Assembly (NCBI GenBank): GCA_029582155.1
Contig: CM055895.1
Location: forward strand, 10,578,544 to 10,642,543
Reading direction: 5' to 3'
From: Panopea generosa
Taxonomy: Eukaryota; Mollusca; Bivalvia; Adapedonta; Hiatellidae
Length of the DNA stretch: 64,000 nt
Each line of letters opens with the position of its first letter. The first letter of the stretch is position 1. Positions 24,390 through 36,399 of this stretch are shown one piece after another. The translations under genes were made by a program, and so were the position numbers. Below the pieces are notes generated by a model. It made no database searches. It was not told the origin of the DNA and worked only from the letters and a program-made list of their open reading frames with translations.

Positions 24390-24532
24390 CAACATCCATC
24401 ATCAGCATCATCATATTCAATGTCATTATCCTCGTCATCATTATCATTACCATCGCCATTATCCTCGTCATTATCTTCATTACCATCGCCATTATCCGAT
24501 GCATCATCATCATCATCATTATATAAATAATG
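24390..24532. repeat. Compound trinucleotide repeat (ATC/ATT)n
   Basis: Imperfect CAT/ATT triplets over about 140 bp. The paralogous position in copy B (41,385-41,430) has a much shorter version, so this array expanded or decayed after duplication. The Ser-rich frame through it is an artefact. From 24,911 to 25,500 no feature is recognised. Confidence 0.75.
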
Positions 24533-25500
24533 AATTAATGAATGAGAGTTCTTTAATACGGTTTCAGAAAAATGTATTTGAATTATTTAATTGCTAATTA
24601 GAAGTAAATGTCATTGTAATATACACGTATGAAGCTATCATATCAGTTGTGAAATACTAGTATATTCAAGTTAAACTGAATGAATTGGTGAAACATAAAC
24701 AGGTTTATGTTCGTGTCTATATTATATGAAGTAGATTTCAGAGATAATTCAATATAGTTACAACAAGAGACAACAAGAGATGTAGAAGTTGAAAGATACA
24801 ATTACTATAACAACACAAACAATCAATACATTAAATAGTCATCAACATTAAAAACAATAGAAGAGACAATACAGTTTACCACCTTGTAACTGACAGTCGC
24901 CATTTTGGAGAAATAATGCTTATTTGCCGTATGTAACAAAACGTTTATTTTCTCAAATAACACAATAAACAAAGAAATATTTTATTGGGAGACAGTCATA
25001 CTAAGTATATTATTGATAATGTTTGCTCGTTATATGCATGATAAGGTATAATTTATAACAGCAAGCAACAATATATAACACAATTAGATACATTTTAATT
25101 GATATTCAATATGCGACATTCCAAGTGGTTGTCAAACTGTACATTTTTTAACAGATACTCTGTACAAGTCGATATTGTCTACTTTAAAACAACACAGTAA
25201 GATGCAACTGAACACATTATAAATAATTCACACACTATAAAATATATCGTTGATCAACGTTTTAATGGTGTTTGGGGTTTTAACCACACACATTTCTTCA
25301 TGCATTCAATTTATTAGCAAAACATCGACAAATATGATTTAAGTGCCTCTATTAACCGCATATTAAATAACAATCTATGTGTAAATTATGCAACAACAAA
25401 AACATTGAGTATCATTACTTCAAATAATTGCTAAACAAACTCAATTTGCATATATATTACACAGTCATATTTGAACGGTATTTTCAAAAGCTGGATGCCG

Positions 25501-25580
25501 CGCCCGGCTAGCTCAGTCGATAACGTCTCCGAATCGTATTCTCACTATTGAGGTTGTTTGTTGAAATCCACACCTTGCTG
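25501..25580 (+). repeat. tRNA-like sequence, probably a SINE head or tRNA pseudogene
   Basis: CCCGGCTAGCTCAGTCGATA is a good tRNA 5' arm and A box. About 45 bases later 'gttgttgaaatcc'-like sequence is a weak B box. The acceptor arms do not pair well, so a functional tRNA is unlikely. Confidence 0.45.
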
Positions 25581-25779
25581 CAGTCTTTGTTATAGAATCT
25601 ACGTTCTACAACCTTTAGTTCAGAACTTGTATACTTTGTAAACTTTATTAAAATCAATGGTAAACTGGATTTATCTACTTGAACGTGTGCAAACTGACTT
25701 GTTTGTCTTTTACAAAACACAACAGCGACATTTTACATCTTATATGCTCTGCCCCCATCAGTGCTTTTATTAAAACATG

Positions 25780-27180
25780 GAAGCATTATCAGCATAGGTA
25801 GCTTAAAACTGATCAATAATCTGGAGCGCTAACATGTTATAAAACTGGAGATATTTGCAGTTTGGTAACAAGGCAAACTTGTAAAAATAGTATTTACTGT
25901 ATTGTTTAATCAGCCGCACATACGTAACCTCAACCCCAGTGTTAAACAGTAATGAATGATAAATCGTGTGGTAGAAACTTTTGTGGATAGAGGTACAAAC
26001 ATTAACCGAGCTAAGTAAATGCTTGGAAAATAGTTTCTACATTTTAACTTTAAAATCGTAAGCATTGATTACACATGTTTTTAGGTGGGGTGACGGTGGG
26101 AGTTGGGGGAGGGGGAAAGGGGCTGGGGGGTAAAAAAACAAATAATTCGCATTTGATTTATGTATGATATTGAGATGCTTTTATTCCATATATTCATTTT
26201 AATAAAAAATTGAGACATTTAAAGCGATTTTTCAGGATAAACTACCTTTTAAGATTCGTATTTAATGCAGGTTTCCTGCTACAATGAGTTATTTTGTGCT
26301 AGTTAATTTCAGGAATACTCACTTATACAATGCACAGAACTTTGATGTACAAAATGCGCTTCTACAAACTGCTGAATACTACTAAGGCAATGAAAATGTA
26401 CATCACATTCACCGAATCTACACTACTACTAAGGAGGTGTAAAACCCAATCATATTCACATCAACTACAATACTACTCAAGCAATGTAAAACCACATCAA
26501 ATTCACGATCCTTATGCTAAACATTTACATGTATGTGCGGACACGTATCCTATAAACATATGCAATCCTAATTAATGGTTTATATTTATTTGCTTAAGTT
26601 TATATGTTATTAAATAAACTCATATTTTCTGTTTTACTTCAATGACTAATTTCCGAATTATATAAATCTTAACCGTTTTTAGGTTTGCGGTTTTCATATA
26701 AATTTTAATGCTAGAAAGGCGTGAAGTATTGAACGTAAGACAGATCCTAAAAATAGAGGTTTGATTTGCACCTTATCACTGTCTGTATACTTTACCAGTC
26801 AGACTGGAAAACAACACCAGTATTTATGGAATTTAATTAAGCTTTGTGATTTTAATACATATTAATAATATTAGGAAATTATCCGATCTTGTATGGAAAG
26901 CGTTATTATCTTAGTTTATTCACTATTAGTTATGTGCACTTCTTTTAACGCGGGATTTAAATCATTTATTTATCCCAACTTAAATAAAATATTGTGATTT
27001 TTATAGAATATCTTTAAAACATTTTACTTATAAGCAGTCACTTTGTAAATAAATAAACTGATACAAATCTACAACTCTTCTTCGATAATTATTGTCAGAA
27101 ACACTATAATTTGGTGTTCATCCACTTTTACAACTTTTATTCATCTCCGATAATCAATGCTCATCACATATTTTCCTCTT
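25780..27180 (+). repeat. Dispersed segment, copy III
   Basis: Matches copy I and II blocks in order, including the empty LINE site near 26,141-26,154 and 'cactataatttggtgttcatcc' at 27,101. A G-rich run (26,081-26,130) interrupts it. Frames at 26,330-26,575 fall in this repeat and are not supported as a gene. Confidence 0.6.
26081..26130 (+). repeat. G-rich run, potential quadruplex
   Basis: Five or more runs of three to six G within 50 bp on the plus strand, separated by one to six other bases. It lies inside dispersed segment III and is absent from copies I and II. Confidence 0.6.
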
Positions 27181-27189
27181 CCATTTACA

Positions 27190-27420
27190 AAAGTAGCAGA
27201 CGGGTCACTTTTGGCCTCGGACTGTGCATGCGCGTCGGCCATCTTGTTCTATTATATGCGCATGCGTGGCAACCATTTTTGATGTTCGTCATTGTTTGCG
27301 GCGGCCATTTTGGACGCGTGTCTGAATGCAAGGTGACAATCTTGGATTACTACTGATGGTAACACGTTTGCGCATGCACGGCGGCCATTTTAGATAACGT
27401 CGCTATGTGTGGCCATAGTT
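27190..27420. promoter_or_regulatory. Cluster of NRF1-like and YY1-like sites
   Basis: GC-rich island in AT-rich DNA. NRF1-type palindromic words occur at 27,225 (TGCATGCGCG), 27,255 (TATGCGCATGCG) and 27,369 (TGCGCATGC). Each is followed by a YY1-type word: GGCCATCTTG (27,238), AACCATTTTT (27,271) and GGCGGCCATTTT (27,380). A fourth GGCGGCCATTTT is at 27,300. It could be a promoter of an unseen gene, a transposon regulatory block, or a tandem repeat of such a block. No coding exon is adjacent. Confidence 0.4.
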
Positions 27421-28139
27421 TTAATATAGAAGCCGACTGACAGCATATCTAAGTTAAGAACGATTGTCATGCGTTTGATAGGAACGTCTCAAAAGTATCA
27501 GAGCTGACTTATATACTCAATCTAGGGCGTGGTCGCGGACATTAGGGGGGTCAGGCCCTCAGCCCTAGACGGAGACGGTTTAGTGACAACCGTTTCTTAA
27601 TAACTAAAATCTACATCTATTTATATAACAACTACTACTGTAATGAATTTAAAAAAAAAAAATAAATAATAAAAAATAGTTCAAACTAACTGTAATAAAT
27701 AAATAACTGAATAAATAATTAAAATTAAATAAGCATGAACAAATAACTGAATAAATAATTAAAGGAAATTTAGACTCTGTTTTATAAATAACTTACATGT
27801 TTCTTCTACAACGGCCAACATTCAAATGAACTCCCTAAGTTATTTTGCACACGATACAAAGTGATTTTGCGCACGATTTTTCTATTTTTAGGTATAGCAT
27901 TTCACAACCATTGCATCAGAACTACCCCGCGCTTAGAGATTAGTGTCAAGCCTAATATGTGTCTCCTAACTGTCTGCTCTTGTATTCAAACGATACATAA
28001 TCCCTAAGCCGATTAGTCAACAAACGCCGGACACACCACAATGGCCTATTGATATGTCACAGTTAAAACCTTTACGTGACCTCCTTAACGTCGCCAGTAT
28101 GCCTAGCGTTTATTGATTTTAATCCAGATGGTAGACAAT

Positions 28140-28335
28140 GACCATTCAGAACATGATCCTTATCACCGGACGTGATAACAATAGATGAAAAGATCCTTTG
28201 TGCACACGTTATATTGAAAGTCAACGATCATTTAGTACATGATCCCTAATCACCGGATGTCTTAACAATAGATGAAAATATCCTTTGTGTACACGGTCTA
28301 CTGAATGTCAACGACCGTTCAGTATATTACCCGGC
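28140..28335. repeat. 86-87 bp tandem repeat, about 2.2 units
   Basis: Units begin at 28,140, 28,226 and 28,313 and share 'catgatcc', 'atcaccgga', 'aacaatagatgaaaa' and 'atcctttgtg'. No reading frame spans it. The stretch 27,421-28,139 shows only AT-rich sequence. Confidence 0.75.
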
Positions 28336-28659
28336 TTGTCGAGGGGTATGCTTTATCTGACCAAAGCTAGTGGAACTATTTTGAACAAAAGATCAATATG
28401 TTCTATTTATGAAAGTGCGGATGCAATATGACTATTAACTCTAACCAAAATGGTAAGTCGCTAGTGGTACCATTTGAAGTAATCACTGTGAGCACACATG
28501 TACTGATTTTTAACCAAGAGGTGAATACTTATTTAAAGAAGAAAGATGATTTTATTTGTAACGTAGATATCGGAAAAACGAGGGTTCGAACCTAAAATCG
28601 AAAATTGTTCCGAAGTAGGGCAAGTTATATATTTTTGTAAAGGTATTAACGATTGCATT

Positions 28660-29040
28660 CCAAAACAACATGGTGCCAACCGGAAATGACGTCATAACAT
28701 CAACGTTTTTTATGCGTTATCTTATATGATTAAGTGAGATATCGTTGGAAAGGTATTGTAAAGCAGATTCCAATTATACTAGATATATAGGTTAAACTGT
28801 AATCTTTTTCGAGTTATGTCAAAAATAAGAATTGAAAACTTTTAATCATCATCGTAGAGCACCGAATATGGAATCATATGAAAGCTATTGTTGAACAGTT
28901 TTCAAATATATAACTCTGATGGGTCTAGGACGTACAGTAGCTGAGAATATAGTCGTTTGAATAAACCGGAAATTAAGTCATAAAAACTAAACTTCATCGT
29001 AGGAGTATAGTTTTGGTATCGTTATAAAGCTGAGAAAAAA
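28660..29040. repeat. Degenerate repeat pair with about 286 bp period
   Basis: The phrase 'aaccggaaatgacgtcataa' at 28,678 recurs in weak form at 28,964 ('aaaccggaaattaagtcata'), each followed by 'ggtat' and 'cgtt' words in the same order. Possibly part of an unclassified dispersed repeat. Confidence 0.4.
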
Positions 29041-29059
29041 ATCATTTCCACATATGTAT

Positions 29060-29720
29060 TCCGTCAGCCGCGCAATTCAACTAAGGCAATTTAAAATCCC
29101 AACGCATTCACTATCTGTGTAATAATTATATGTTATCTGTCGATACAAATTTTCTCAAGTTATGCATATCTAATTAGTGCGTATAGCTTTATACGTTTAT
29201 CAACACTTTTGTTTTTTGTCAAACTCATATTTTGATGTTTTTATTTGATGATTAATTACCAAAACAAGTCATTACCGTACATTGCGTCCACATGCAGTTT
29301 TAGTATCTGAGGCTAGACAGATGTAAATAATGGAATTTTTTTTGGAATTAGTCACTTCACTGACTTGATATTTTTCCAGTTTGGTCGGTAAACTGATACT
29401 TAATGACACTAAATTTAAAATTGCGTATTTAATATTTATATTTCGAAATGATCCTATATTGTATGGACAGCTTAGTTGTCTTTTTATGTTTATTCACAAA
29501 TGGTTAATGTTATGGACTTTAAAAAACTGATAAAAATTTACTGTCGGAAGCAATATATTTTGGTTTTCATCCACTTCTACAACAGTTATTCATCTATATC
29601 AAAGATCATCACATTTTCGCTCAACCCACTAACATTACGTCGACGTTTTATAAAACCCACATTTCGTGGTGTAATAATACCTTACTATAGCACATACCAT
29701 ACTGACGTCGCGCACGGTAA
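29060..29720 (+). repeat. Dispersed segment, copy IV
   Basis: Shares with copies II and III the order 'cacattcacta', 'gcatatctaatta', 'caagtcattacc', 'ggctagaca', 'tattgtatggacagc' (29,457) and 'ttttcatccacttctac' (29,564). Its left half is missing. Confidence 0.55.
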
Positions 29721-32190
29721 TGGTGCTTTTGTTATAAAAGTAATACCCAAACATATAAAAATGTCCCCAAATACTTGATCGTTAATGGAATTGTACTTAT
29801 TAGATATCTAAATGAAGGGTTTGAAACCATGTTTTCAGTTGAATGGTATAACACACGCTCTTGACAAGATCCTTGTAGTTTAATTAGACAATGAGTAACA
29901 TTTAACGTCATTTTCGCCATGTCCCGGCGTAACATTTAAATGTTATGCATGAATACGAAGCGAAAGGAAAAACGTCAGTTCTATACACGAGAGAAAGTGG
30001 CATTATTTCCGGCAACGTTCTTTATTATTGCAACAAACTTAACGGCCATTACGCAACACGCAGTTCATCACCATGAAAATTACTGCGCATGCAATCCTTA
30101 CACTGTCGCTTCACCACTTATCAAAATACAGTGCGAAATTTATGTGATAAATTACACTAAAATCTTAGTATTTTTGTTCTCAAAACACTTCATTTAAAGT
30201 CAAACAGGTGTATTAAATAATTCTATAATTAAGAATATAAAATACTTTGCTTGGAATAACAATTTTATTTGTTCGTAATACATCAAATCATAATGAAGCT
30301 ACTGCTGTCTGTCCGCGCCATTTTTACAAGTGTCAAGGGTGTCAGATGTATTTTAGATAATTTAATAACTAAGTAAACCGGAAAATGCACTTTGTTTGGA
30401 AGCTTTTAAATTTAATAAAAGAAATCGGTACACATATTTTCTATCGGACGTATAAATTACCCTTATCATGTTTTACTATAAGCTGTGAAATATGTCTTGC
30501 AGCAATAAAATTCGATTAAGCAATTGTCATCCGCTGTGCGGAAGGAGGTCAATTTTGACTAAGCCATTGCGGATTGTAGGGAAGTTTTTCGGAAGAGTCT
30601 ATCACTACGAACCTTGCCTTCAATGTGTGGTCAGCGACCCGTATCGGTTCATCAAAGCGGTTTTGCTCCGGTAAATTATTTGATATACCGCTTGCCGCAA
30701 TGTATTACCTTTTTTTCCCCAAGTGGTCAAAGCTGTGATTTTTGGACCGAAAATTGCTTGCGTCATAAAAATATCTAATAAAACGCGCACAATTAACTTG
30801 TTTGCTTGAGTTTTAACAATGACTTTAATTATAATAATTAATGACATTAATTAAGTAAGGTTATCAAACCTGGACCGATTTTATTTTGATGTGGGACCTG
30901 AATTGTTTGCGTTAGCCATAACGTTTGGACACATATTTGTCGACAGAGTACAGATCTGTGCATCACCAACTTAACTTGAACTAAATAATTAATATTAAAT
31001 TTCCATACCGTTTATATATCTTATCCATTAATTTAATATATTTCATCCATATTACTTACTTCGCAATCCAATAACATGCTTCAATTTTCAAAAAGAAACG
31101 ACAGAAACAGTGCCACTTTCAAGGACTTGAAATCATGTACGTTTCACCCTTACACTATCGCTTTGATGTTAGCCGACGCAAGGTGACGTCACAGTCATCA
31201 AAGAGACGACAGCGAACGTGTTGTTTCATTCAATACATGCAATGAAATTGTGCAGTTCGTTTCCATATAAACTCTTTCCTTAGGTTGCCCCCATAATAAT
31301 TGAACCTACGCTCATGTGTATATGTCTGATTTGGTAAAGTTCATACCGGTCCTATTTAGCTTTCGAATACATTCAATGATTTCCTAAACCGCACGAATAC
31401 TGCATATGTATTTAGTCCGTATATTTTATGTATGTACAGAAAAGGAATGTAAATGCTGACATACAAATAGACATACTACCGGGAGCTTAATTATTTTACG
31501 CTGAGTTTTTGTTTCATTTAAATGATATAAGTATCACGGATTTTGATAACTAAATATTTAATTAATTGACAGTTTTCATTATATCTTTCCTATTTTATCA
31601 CATGCTGCGGGTTCATTCATCTGGCACGTGTTACAATCAAATATACATATCAGCAGGGTTCTTTTGTGATCTTTGTAACGATAAGGCACCAGCTGACTTG
31701 CAATTTGACTGACACATATGGCGATAATATGACATAACATCACAGTGGGTCCATATTACTGAGTGCCATAAAAGTTGCGGTATAGCACAGAGTGTGATCA
31801 TCAACCTAGTTGTAAATCTTTGTCATTATATATAATATAAACATAATCATAATTTCAGATTTTTTTTGAAAGTTTAATAAGACTCCATTTGAGATTGAAA
31901 TTTTGCAAAAGTAATTCCAGGGCACTTAGTAATTTTTTTTGTTCCCATGCAATACGCGTATTACATAATGATATCGCATAAGAAAGATTTATGAAGCCAT
32001 ATTCGAACCCCAAATATGAGGGGAAAAAAACAAGATTCACTTCAAGTGCATTTTTCAAAATATATGTATGTTTTTTACCTTTGTAAAACAAATATAACAT
32101 AATGATAACGGGGATAAATAATGTCAGAAGTCAACTTCCAAGTTCCAGCTCACATATCATAATATAACTGTACGAATCCATGCATTGCAC
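29721..32190. other. Intergenic stretch, no supported gene
   Basis: About 2.4 kb of AT-rich sequence. Frames at 29,940-30,197, 30,492-30,674 and 31,855-32,100 have no recognisable motif, no splice-compatible neighbour and no repeat evidence. Confidence 0.4.
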
Positions 32191-33338
32191 ATTGGGTAAC
32201 TTCCCAATTGGTCTACTCCAATTTGGGCTACTCCCATTTCGTCTATGATTTTGACATTCATTCCCATTCCGTCTACTCCTATTTTGACACCCATTCCTAT
32301 TTCGTCTACTCTCTATTTTATATATGTAAAATACTAATATAACTGATTTTTTTTATTTATTTTTTTTATTTTTCAGTATTATCGTACATATATTTTTATG
32401 TATTTTTTCTAAAATTATTACAATTATAGAACTTGTTACACAACAAAATATATATAACACTAATGTCAACACCTTAAAGGTGTGAATCCTATTTTGTCTA
32501 CAAAAGAACATTATATCTACTGTATAGTCTGGAATTTCCGTTGGTCTGGATCCATCTGTAGAGGCATTGGTGAAGTGGAAGAAGCAGCTGGACATTGTTG
32601 CTGTAGGGAAAGTGTAACTTAATGGACTGCATAAGAGGGACCTCGAAGTATGTCAATACCCGTGGTGGAAGTAGGTCAATCAGGCTGTTCTACATCTCTT
32701 ATTTAAGAACTGTGAATAGTCTGTTGTATGTTTGACGTGACTTGGCCGGAAGGAGGGCGTATACAGCTGGATATTGGTGGTCTTCGATTATGATGTTGAT
32801 GGTGAACAGCTAGGTAAAACAGTCTTGGACAAGCTGCAAATGTACCGTCCATATAGAGGGTGGAGGCAACTGAGAGTCTTTCTAACATCTTATCTGTGGC
32901 GAATATAAGTATCTTTTGGTCACCTTCCCCATCACTTCTTAACAGGAACCGATTGTTCGTTAAAGTCTCTGTCCATTCATTTCTACTGCAATGTCGTCTT
33001 TTGTCACAGGGAGTTTCGGAATTGTTTCCTGTCTGGCTCTTAAATACCCTAATTAATGATAAATATTCCTGTCCTTATAAGTCCAATTTGACAAGTGTGA
33101 TGAATTAAATAATTCCATGTTTTTTATAAGATGAACAGATCAAAGAAAATCAAATCAATAAAGTTTTCATGATTACCAATTAACCTGTAATTAGAACATC
33201 AATATAATTATCAAAATTGATTTTATTACTAAATGGGAATAGGTGTCAAAACTGTAGTAGACCAAATGGGAATGAAGGGTGGTAAAAACAGTAAACAGCA
33301 TGGGAGTAGACCAAATGGGAATAAACAGCGCATTGAAT
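32191..33338 (-). mobile_element. MULE-type DNA transposon remnant with long inverted ends
   Basis: The left end (32,191-32,315) and the reverse complement of the right end (33,230-33,338) share repeated words such as 'ttcccatttggtctact', 'ttttgacacc' and 'attcccatt'. Between them lies a minus-strand MULE transposase piece. The total of about 1.15 kb is short for an autonomous element, so an internal deletion derivative is likely. A clear 8-10 bp target duplication was not found. Confidence 0.75.
32703..33032 (-). pseudogene. MULE transposase fragment
   Basis: Three frames join into one recognisable block. QETIPKLPVTKDDIAVEM is followed by NRFLLRSDGEGDQKILIFAT. Next comes LSVASTLYMDGTFAACPRLFY, the MULE signature with the DGTF Asp, and then QYPAVYALLPAKSRQTYNRLF. 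Two one-base frame changes and a stop at the end break it. The second and third acidic residues of the catalytic triad lie beyond the preserved part and are not seen. The family moves DNA by cut and paste in plants, fungi and animals; this copy is inactive. Confidence 0.75.
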
Positions 33339-33911
33339 ATAAAACCAATTTTATTTGAAATTTACAAAACGAATTTTGTTTTATTCATATGATTTTGCTA
33401 CCGACGAGTAATGAATGGGGAAAGGGTTGATTTCATCATTTATAAATATTTTTAAGAATCAGTATACGAAAATACTCGTAATCAATCTTGTATACTGAGA
33501 GATATAGCAAAAAATATGTAAAAAAAATATATGTTAAATATGCATACAATGATTTATTTTTAAATAGGTATCTGTTTAGAATTTTGTTTCAAAATGATTG
33601 CCGACGACGACGCTATAATTCAATTACGTAATTTATTGGATGGGAGTGGGGATGGGGTTATAAATAGCTACTATTAAAGCGGAAGATTGGTCCTCCATAC
33701 TTATAATTAATCTGAGACGATGTATATGTGCTTACATGTAATTACAGATCTGAGCCATATATATTTATTAAATATTACAGATGCTTGTTGGTAATTTCTT
33801 TACTGACCAGACTGCAGTTTTGAAGCTAAAAAAAAATCAATTGCTTTAAATTAGTTTAATGTCGCGAAATATTAACAGGTATTACATAACATATTGTGCA
33901 TATTGTTAGGA
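33339..33911. other. Intergenic stretch, no supported gene
   Basis: AT-rich DNA between the MULE remnant and the next LINE. A short G-rich phrase at 33,639-33,657 is the only notable composition change. Confidence 0.4.
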
Positions 33912-35105
33912 AATGATTACGAATGAAACCCTTAACAAGCTCAAACGTTAAGGTGAAAGATAGCTCAAGTTACTCCTATCTTCAAAATTGGAGATAAAAC
34001 ATTAACTTCTAATTTTAGACCCGTGTCACTTTTCAGCTGTTGTGGAAAGCTTTTTGAAAGAAGAGTTTTTAAAAATATGTATAACTTTTCTTGAAAAACT
34101 AACTATTGTATAAATATCAGTCTGGTTTTTTACCTGCCTACAGTACAACTTATCAATTAGTCGACATATATCATCATATCTGTCAAACGCTAGATAGTTA
34201 TCAGTTTCCATGTATGGTGTTTTGTGATATCTCCGAAGCGTTTGACAGAGTATGGCGTAAGAGATTGCTTCTTAAACTACATGACAACAGAATTAACGGA
34301 AAATTATTAAATTGGGTATAAAATTTTTAATCAAATAGACAACAAAAGGTTGCCATTCACTCGGTACTATCTGATCTTAAACCAGTCACCGCAGGGGTTT
34401 AACAAGGCTGCTTTCTTGGACCCATTTTATTCCTCATGTACGTTAATGATACTTCAGATTCACTTCTTAGTCTCACAAAATTATATGCTGATGATAGTTC
34501 TTTGTTTTATTCAGCTGCCACCCATCAATACATTGAAGGCATAATTAATTACGATTTGATAACAATAACAGAATGGTCAAAACAATGGTTGGTTAATTTC
34601 AACCCAAATAAAACTGAAACAATGTTCTTTACCCTTAAAAATGAAAATCTTCATCCGCATTTGATTTTTGATAATACTGAAATAATATTTGTACAAAACC
34701 ATAAACATCTGGGAGTTACATTTAATAGAAATGGAAAATGGACAAACCATATAAAAGAAATTTTGACTTCTTCATCAAATATAATTGGTATAATGCGAAA
34801 ATTGAAATTTTCCCCTAATAGAGCAGTGTTAAATCAATTATACTTTTCATATGTTTGACCTATTCTCGAGTATGCATCTATTGTATGGGGCGGTTGTAAA
34901 GTTTCTTCTTCTGAATCCCTTGAAAAGCTTCAAAACGAAGCAGCTCGCATAGTTACCGGGCTTACAAGATCCGTTTCGTTAGAAAAACTATATAAAGAAT
35001 ATGGTTGGGAAGCTCTTTTACAAAGAATAGAAAATCAAAAGTGTTCTTTTATATCTAAATCGGTTAATCGTATGGTTCCTGAGTATATAAATGATATAAT
35101 TTATC
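33912..35105 (+). pseudogene. LINE reverse transcriptase fragment (jockey/CR1 group), truncated at both ends
   Basis: Plus-strand frames read AQVTPIFKIGDKTLTSNFRP, then YQSGFLPAYSTTYQLVDIYH, then FCDISEAFDRVWRKRLLLKL (first catalytic Asp). Then follow LYADDSSLFYSA, giving the YADD site at about 34,480, WLVNFNPNKTETMFF, HKHLGVTFN, and after a stop ILEYASIVWGG and LEKLQNEAARIVTGLTRS. At least six stops or shifts interrupt it, including the region between 34,321 and 34,436. Endonuclease and 3' UTR are missing. It resembles the LINE at 1.5-4.6 kb in domain order but is clearly a separate lineage. The 3' end abuts an unrelated tandem repeat. Confidence 0.85.
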
Positions 35106-35134
35106 AGACAATTCAATGCCTGGATCTTAAATAT

Positions 35135-35830
35135 TTTATGTTTAGCATTGCATGGGGGTCCCCTAAAGGTTTGTTGAAGTTGGGTTCCTGGGGTCAAATT
35201 TTGGGCCGCCACATGGGGTCACTGTTTTACATAGAGTTATATAGGAAAAATGTTGTAGACGCAATATCACTCCCATTTTTCATCGAATCGTAACCAGCTT
35301 TGCACAACAGTTATATAATTACACGATCTCGGACAATTTGTTGAACCAGCGTGATTCGGCCACAAATGCCAACGCTACATTATCAGCACTTTCAAGAGAA
35401 ACTTTAAAAAATATTTTTTTCTGAAAGTTCCTGGCTTAGACCCTAGATGTTTTAAATGTAGCATTGCACGGAGGTCCCCTAACGATTTTGATGAGGTTGG
35501 ATCCCTGGGATTAAATTTGGGGCCGCCACAGGGGTTACTGTTTTACAAAGAGTAAAATAGGGAAAATGTTGTAGACGCAATAACACCCCAATTTTCCATT
35601 GAATCTTAAACAAATTTGCACAGCAGTTATGTAACCACAAGATCACGGACACGTTCTTTAACCAGTTTGTTCGACCACAAATGCCCATGCTACAGTATTT
35701 ATATGCAAATCTTAAGCGAAACTTTAAAAAAAAAACTAGACCTTAGATATTTTACGTGTAGTGCCGAATGGCGGTCTCCTGAAATATTTGTTGAAATGGA
35801 ACTTACAAAAATCATTTCCTCTGAAATATT
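35135..35830. repeat. Tandem repeat of about 300-316 bp, 2.2 units
   Basis: Units start near 35,145, 35,461 and 35,761. Each has a 'cattgca' word, 'ggggtcccc' or 'ggaggtcccc', then 'ggccgccaca' and 'gttttacatagag' or 'gttttacaaagag', then 'aaatgttgtagacgcaat'. I associate such units with bivalve repeats (from memory). Frames crossing it are not genes. From 35,831 to 36,400 nothing else is seen. Confidence 0.7.
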
Positions 35831-36399
35831 CATCCGTCCATTTGTTGCTAGTAGAGCGATTTAGGCCCCTATGGACATCTTGTTTTTCTCTCCATCAGAA
35901 TCATTGAACTCGTTTTATAAAATTGTCATATAAAAACCAGGATTAAAATGAATTTGAGACATTGTTTTTGCTATTGTGTTTAAAAAAAATTAAAATCCTG
36001 TATAACAAAAGTATTAGACAGAACCTGTCTGCTACAAATTTTAATTTTCAGTCCATTTCTTTACTTTTTCATTTACACATAAATAATTTTATAAATGCCT
36101 GATGGTACCTCACTTTAATGTTAAGGGGTGAGATTTAAAAAGTTTGCATTTACCATCATGTAGGGAATGTATATAGCTGCAGAAAAACATATAAGATTGC
36201 TATATGCAGGACTGAAATGAATTTGTAAATGTCTTCTTTGTTTGTGTTTCATATATTTATCAATGTTTAAGGATACGTATGATCTTACGTTGTGTTTCAG
36301 CTATAGAATAGAAAATGCACATTTCATGGTAATTTATCCGGCCATCCTTTTTGTTTAAACATTCTCCAATTGTTTGATTGAAATAAGCCAGAATTTGTA

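Larger units (their letters stand above)
22935..24910 (-). repeat. 5' flank of a lost SLC22 copy (paralogous to 40,920-41,880 and 59,940-60,451)
   Basis: Shared blocks with the sequence upstream of the intact gene include 'tttcccatgaacgcatg' (22,938 and 59,941), 'tacaattaactcat' (23,288) and 'cgtctagtgacaaaa' (23,339). Further out it matches copy B over 'aatatcattgtaatat' and 'gctatcatatcagt' (24,614-24,650 against 41,569-41,610). The minus-strand reading at 22,950 starts ATGGGAAAT as in the intact gene but stops two codons later. No promoter element can be named. Confidence 0.6.

Noticed and set aside
24309..24530. Ser-rich 73-codon frame
   Set aside because: Low-complexity translation of an ATC/ATT trinucleotide repeat.
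27111..27356. 81-codon frame through the GC-rich block
   Set aside because: Open because of the repeated GC-rich motif; no protein signature, and the left part is repeat segment III.
29940..30197. 85-codon frame starting MLCMNTKRKEK
   Set aside because: Composition unremarkable, no motif, no conserved counterpart in this window.
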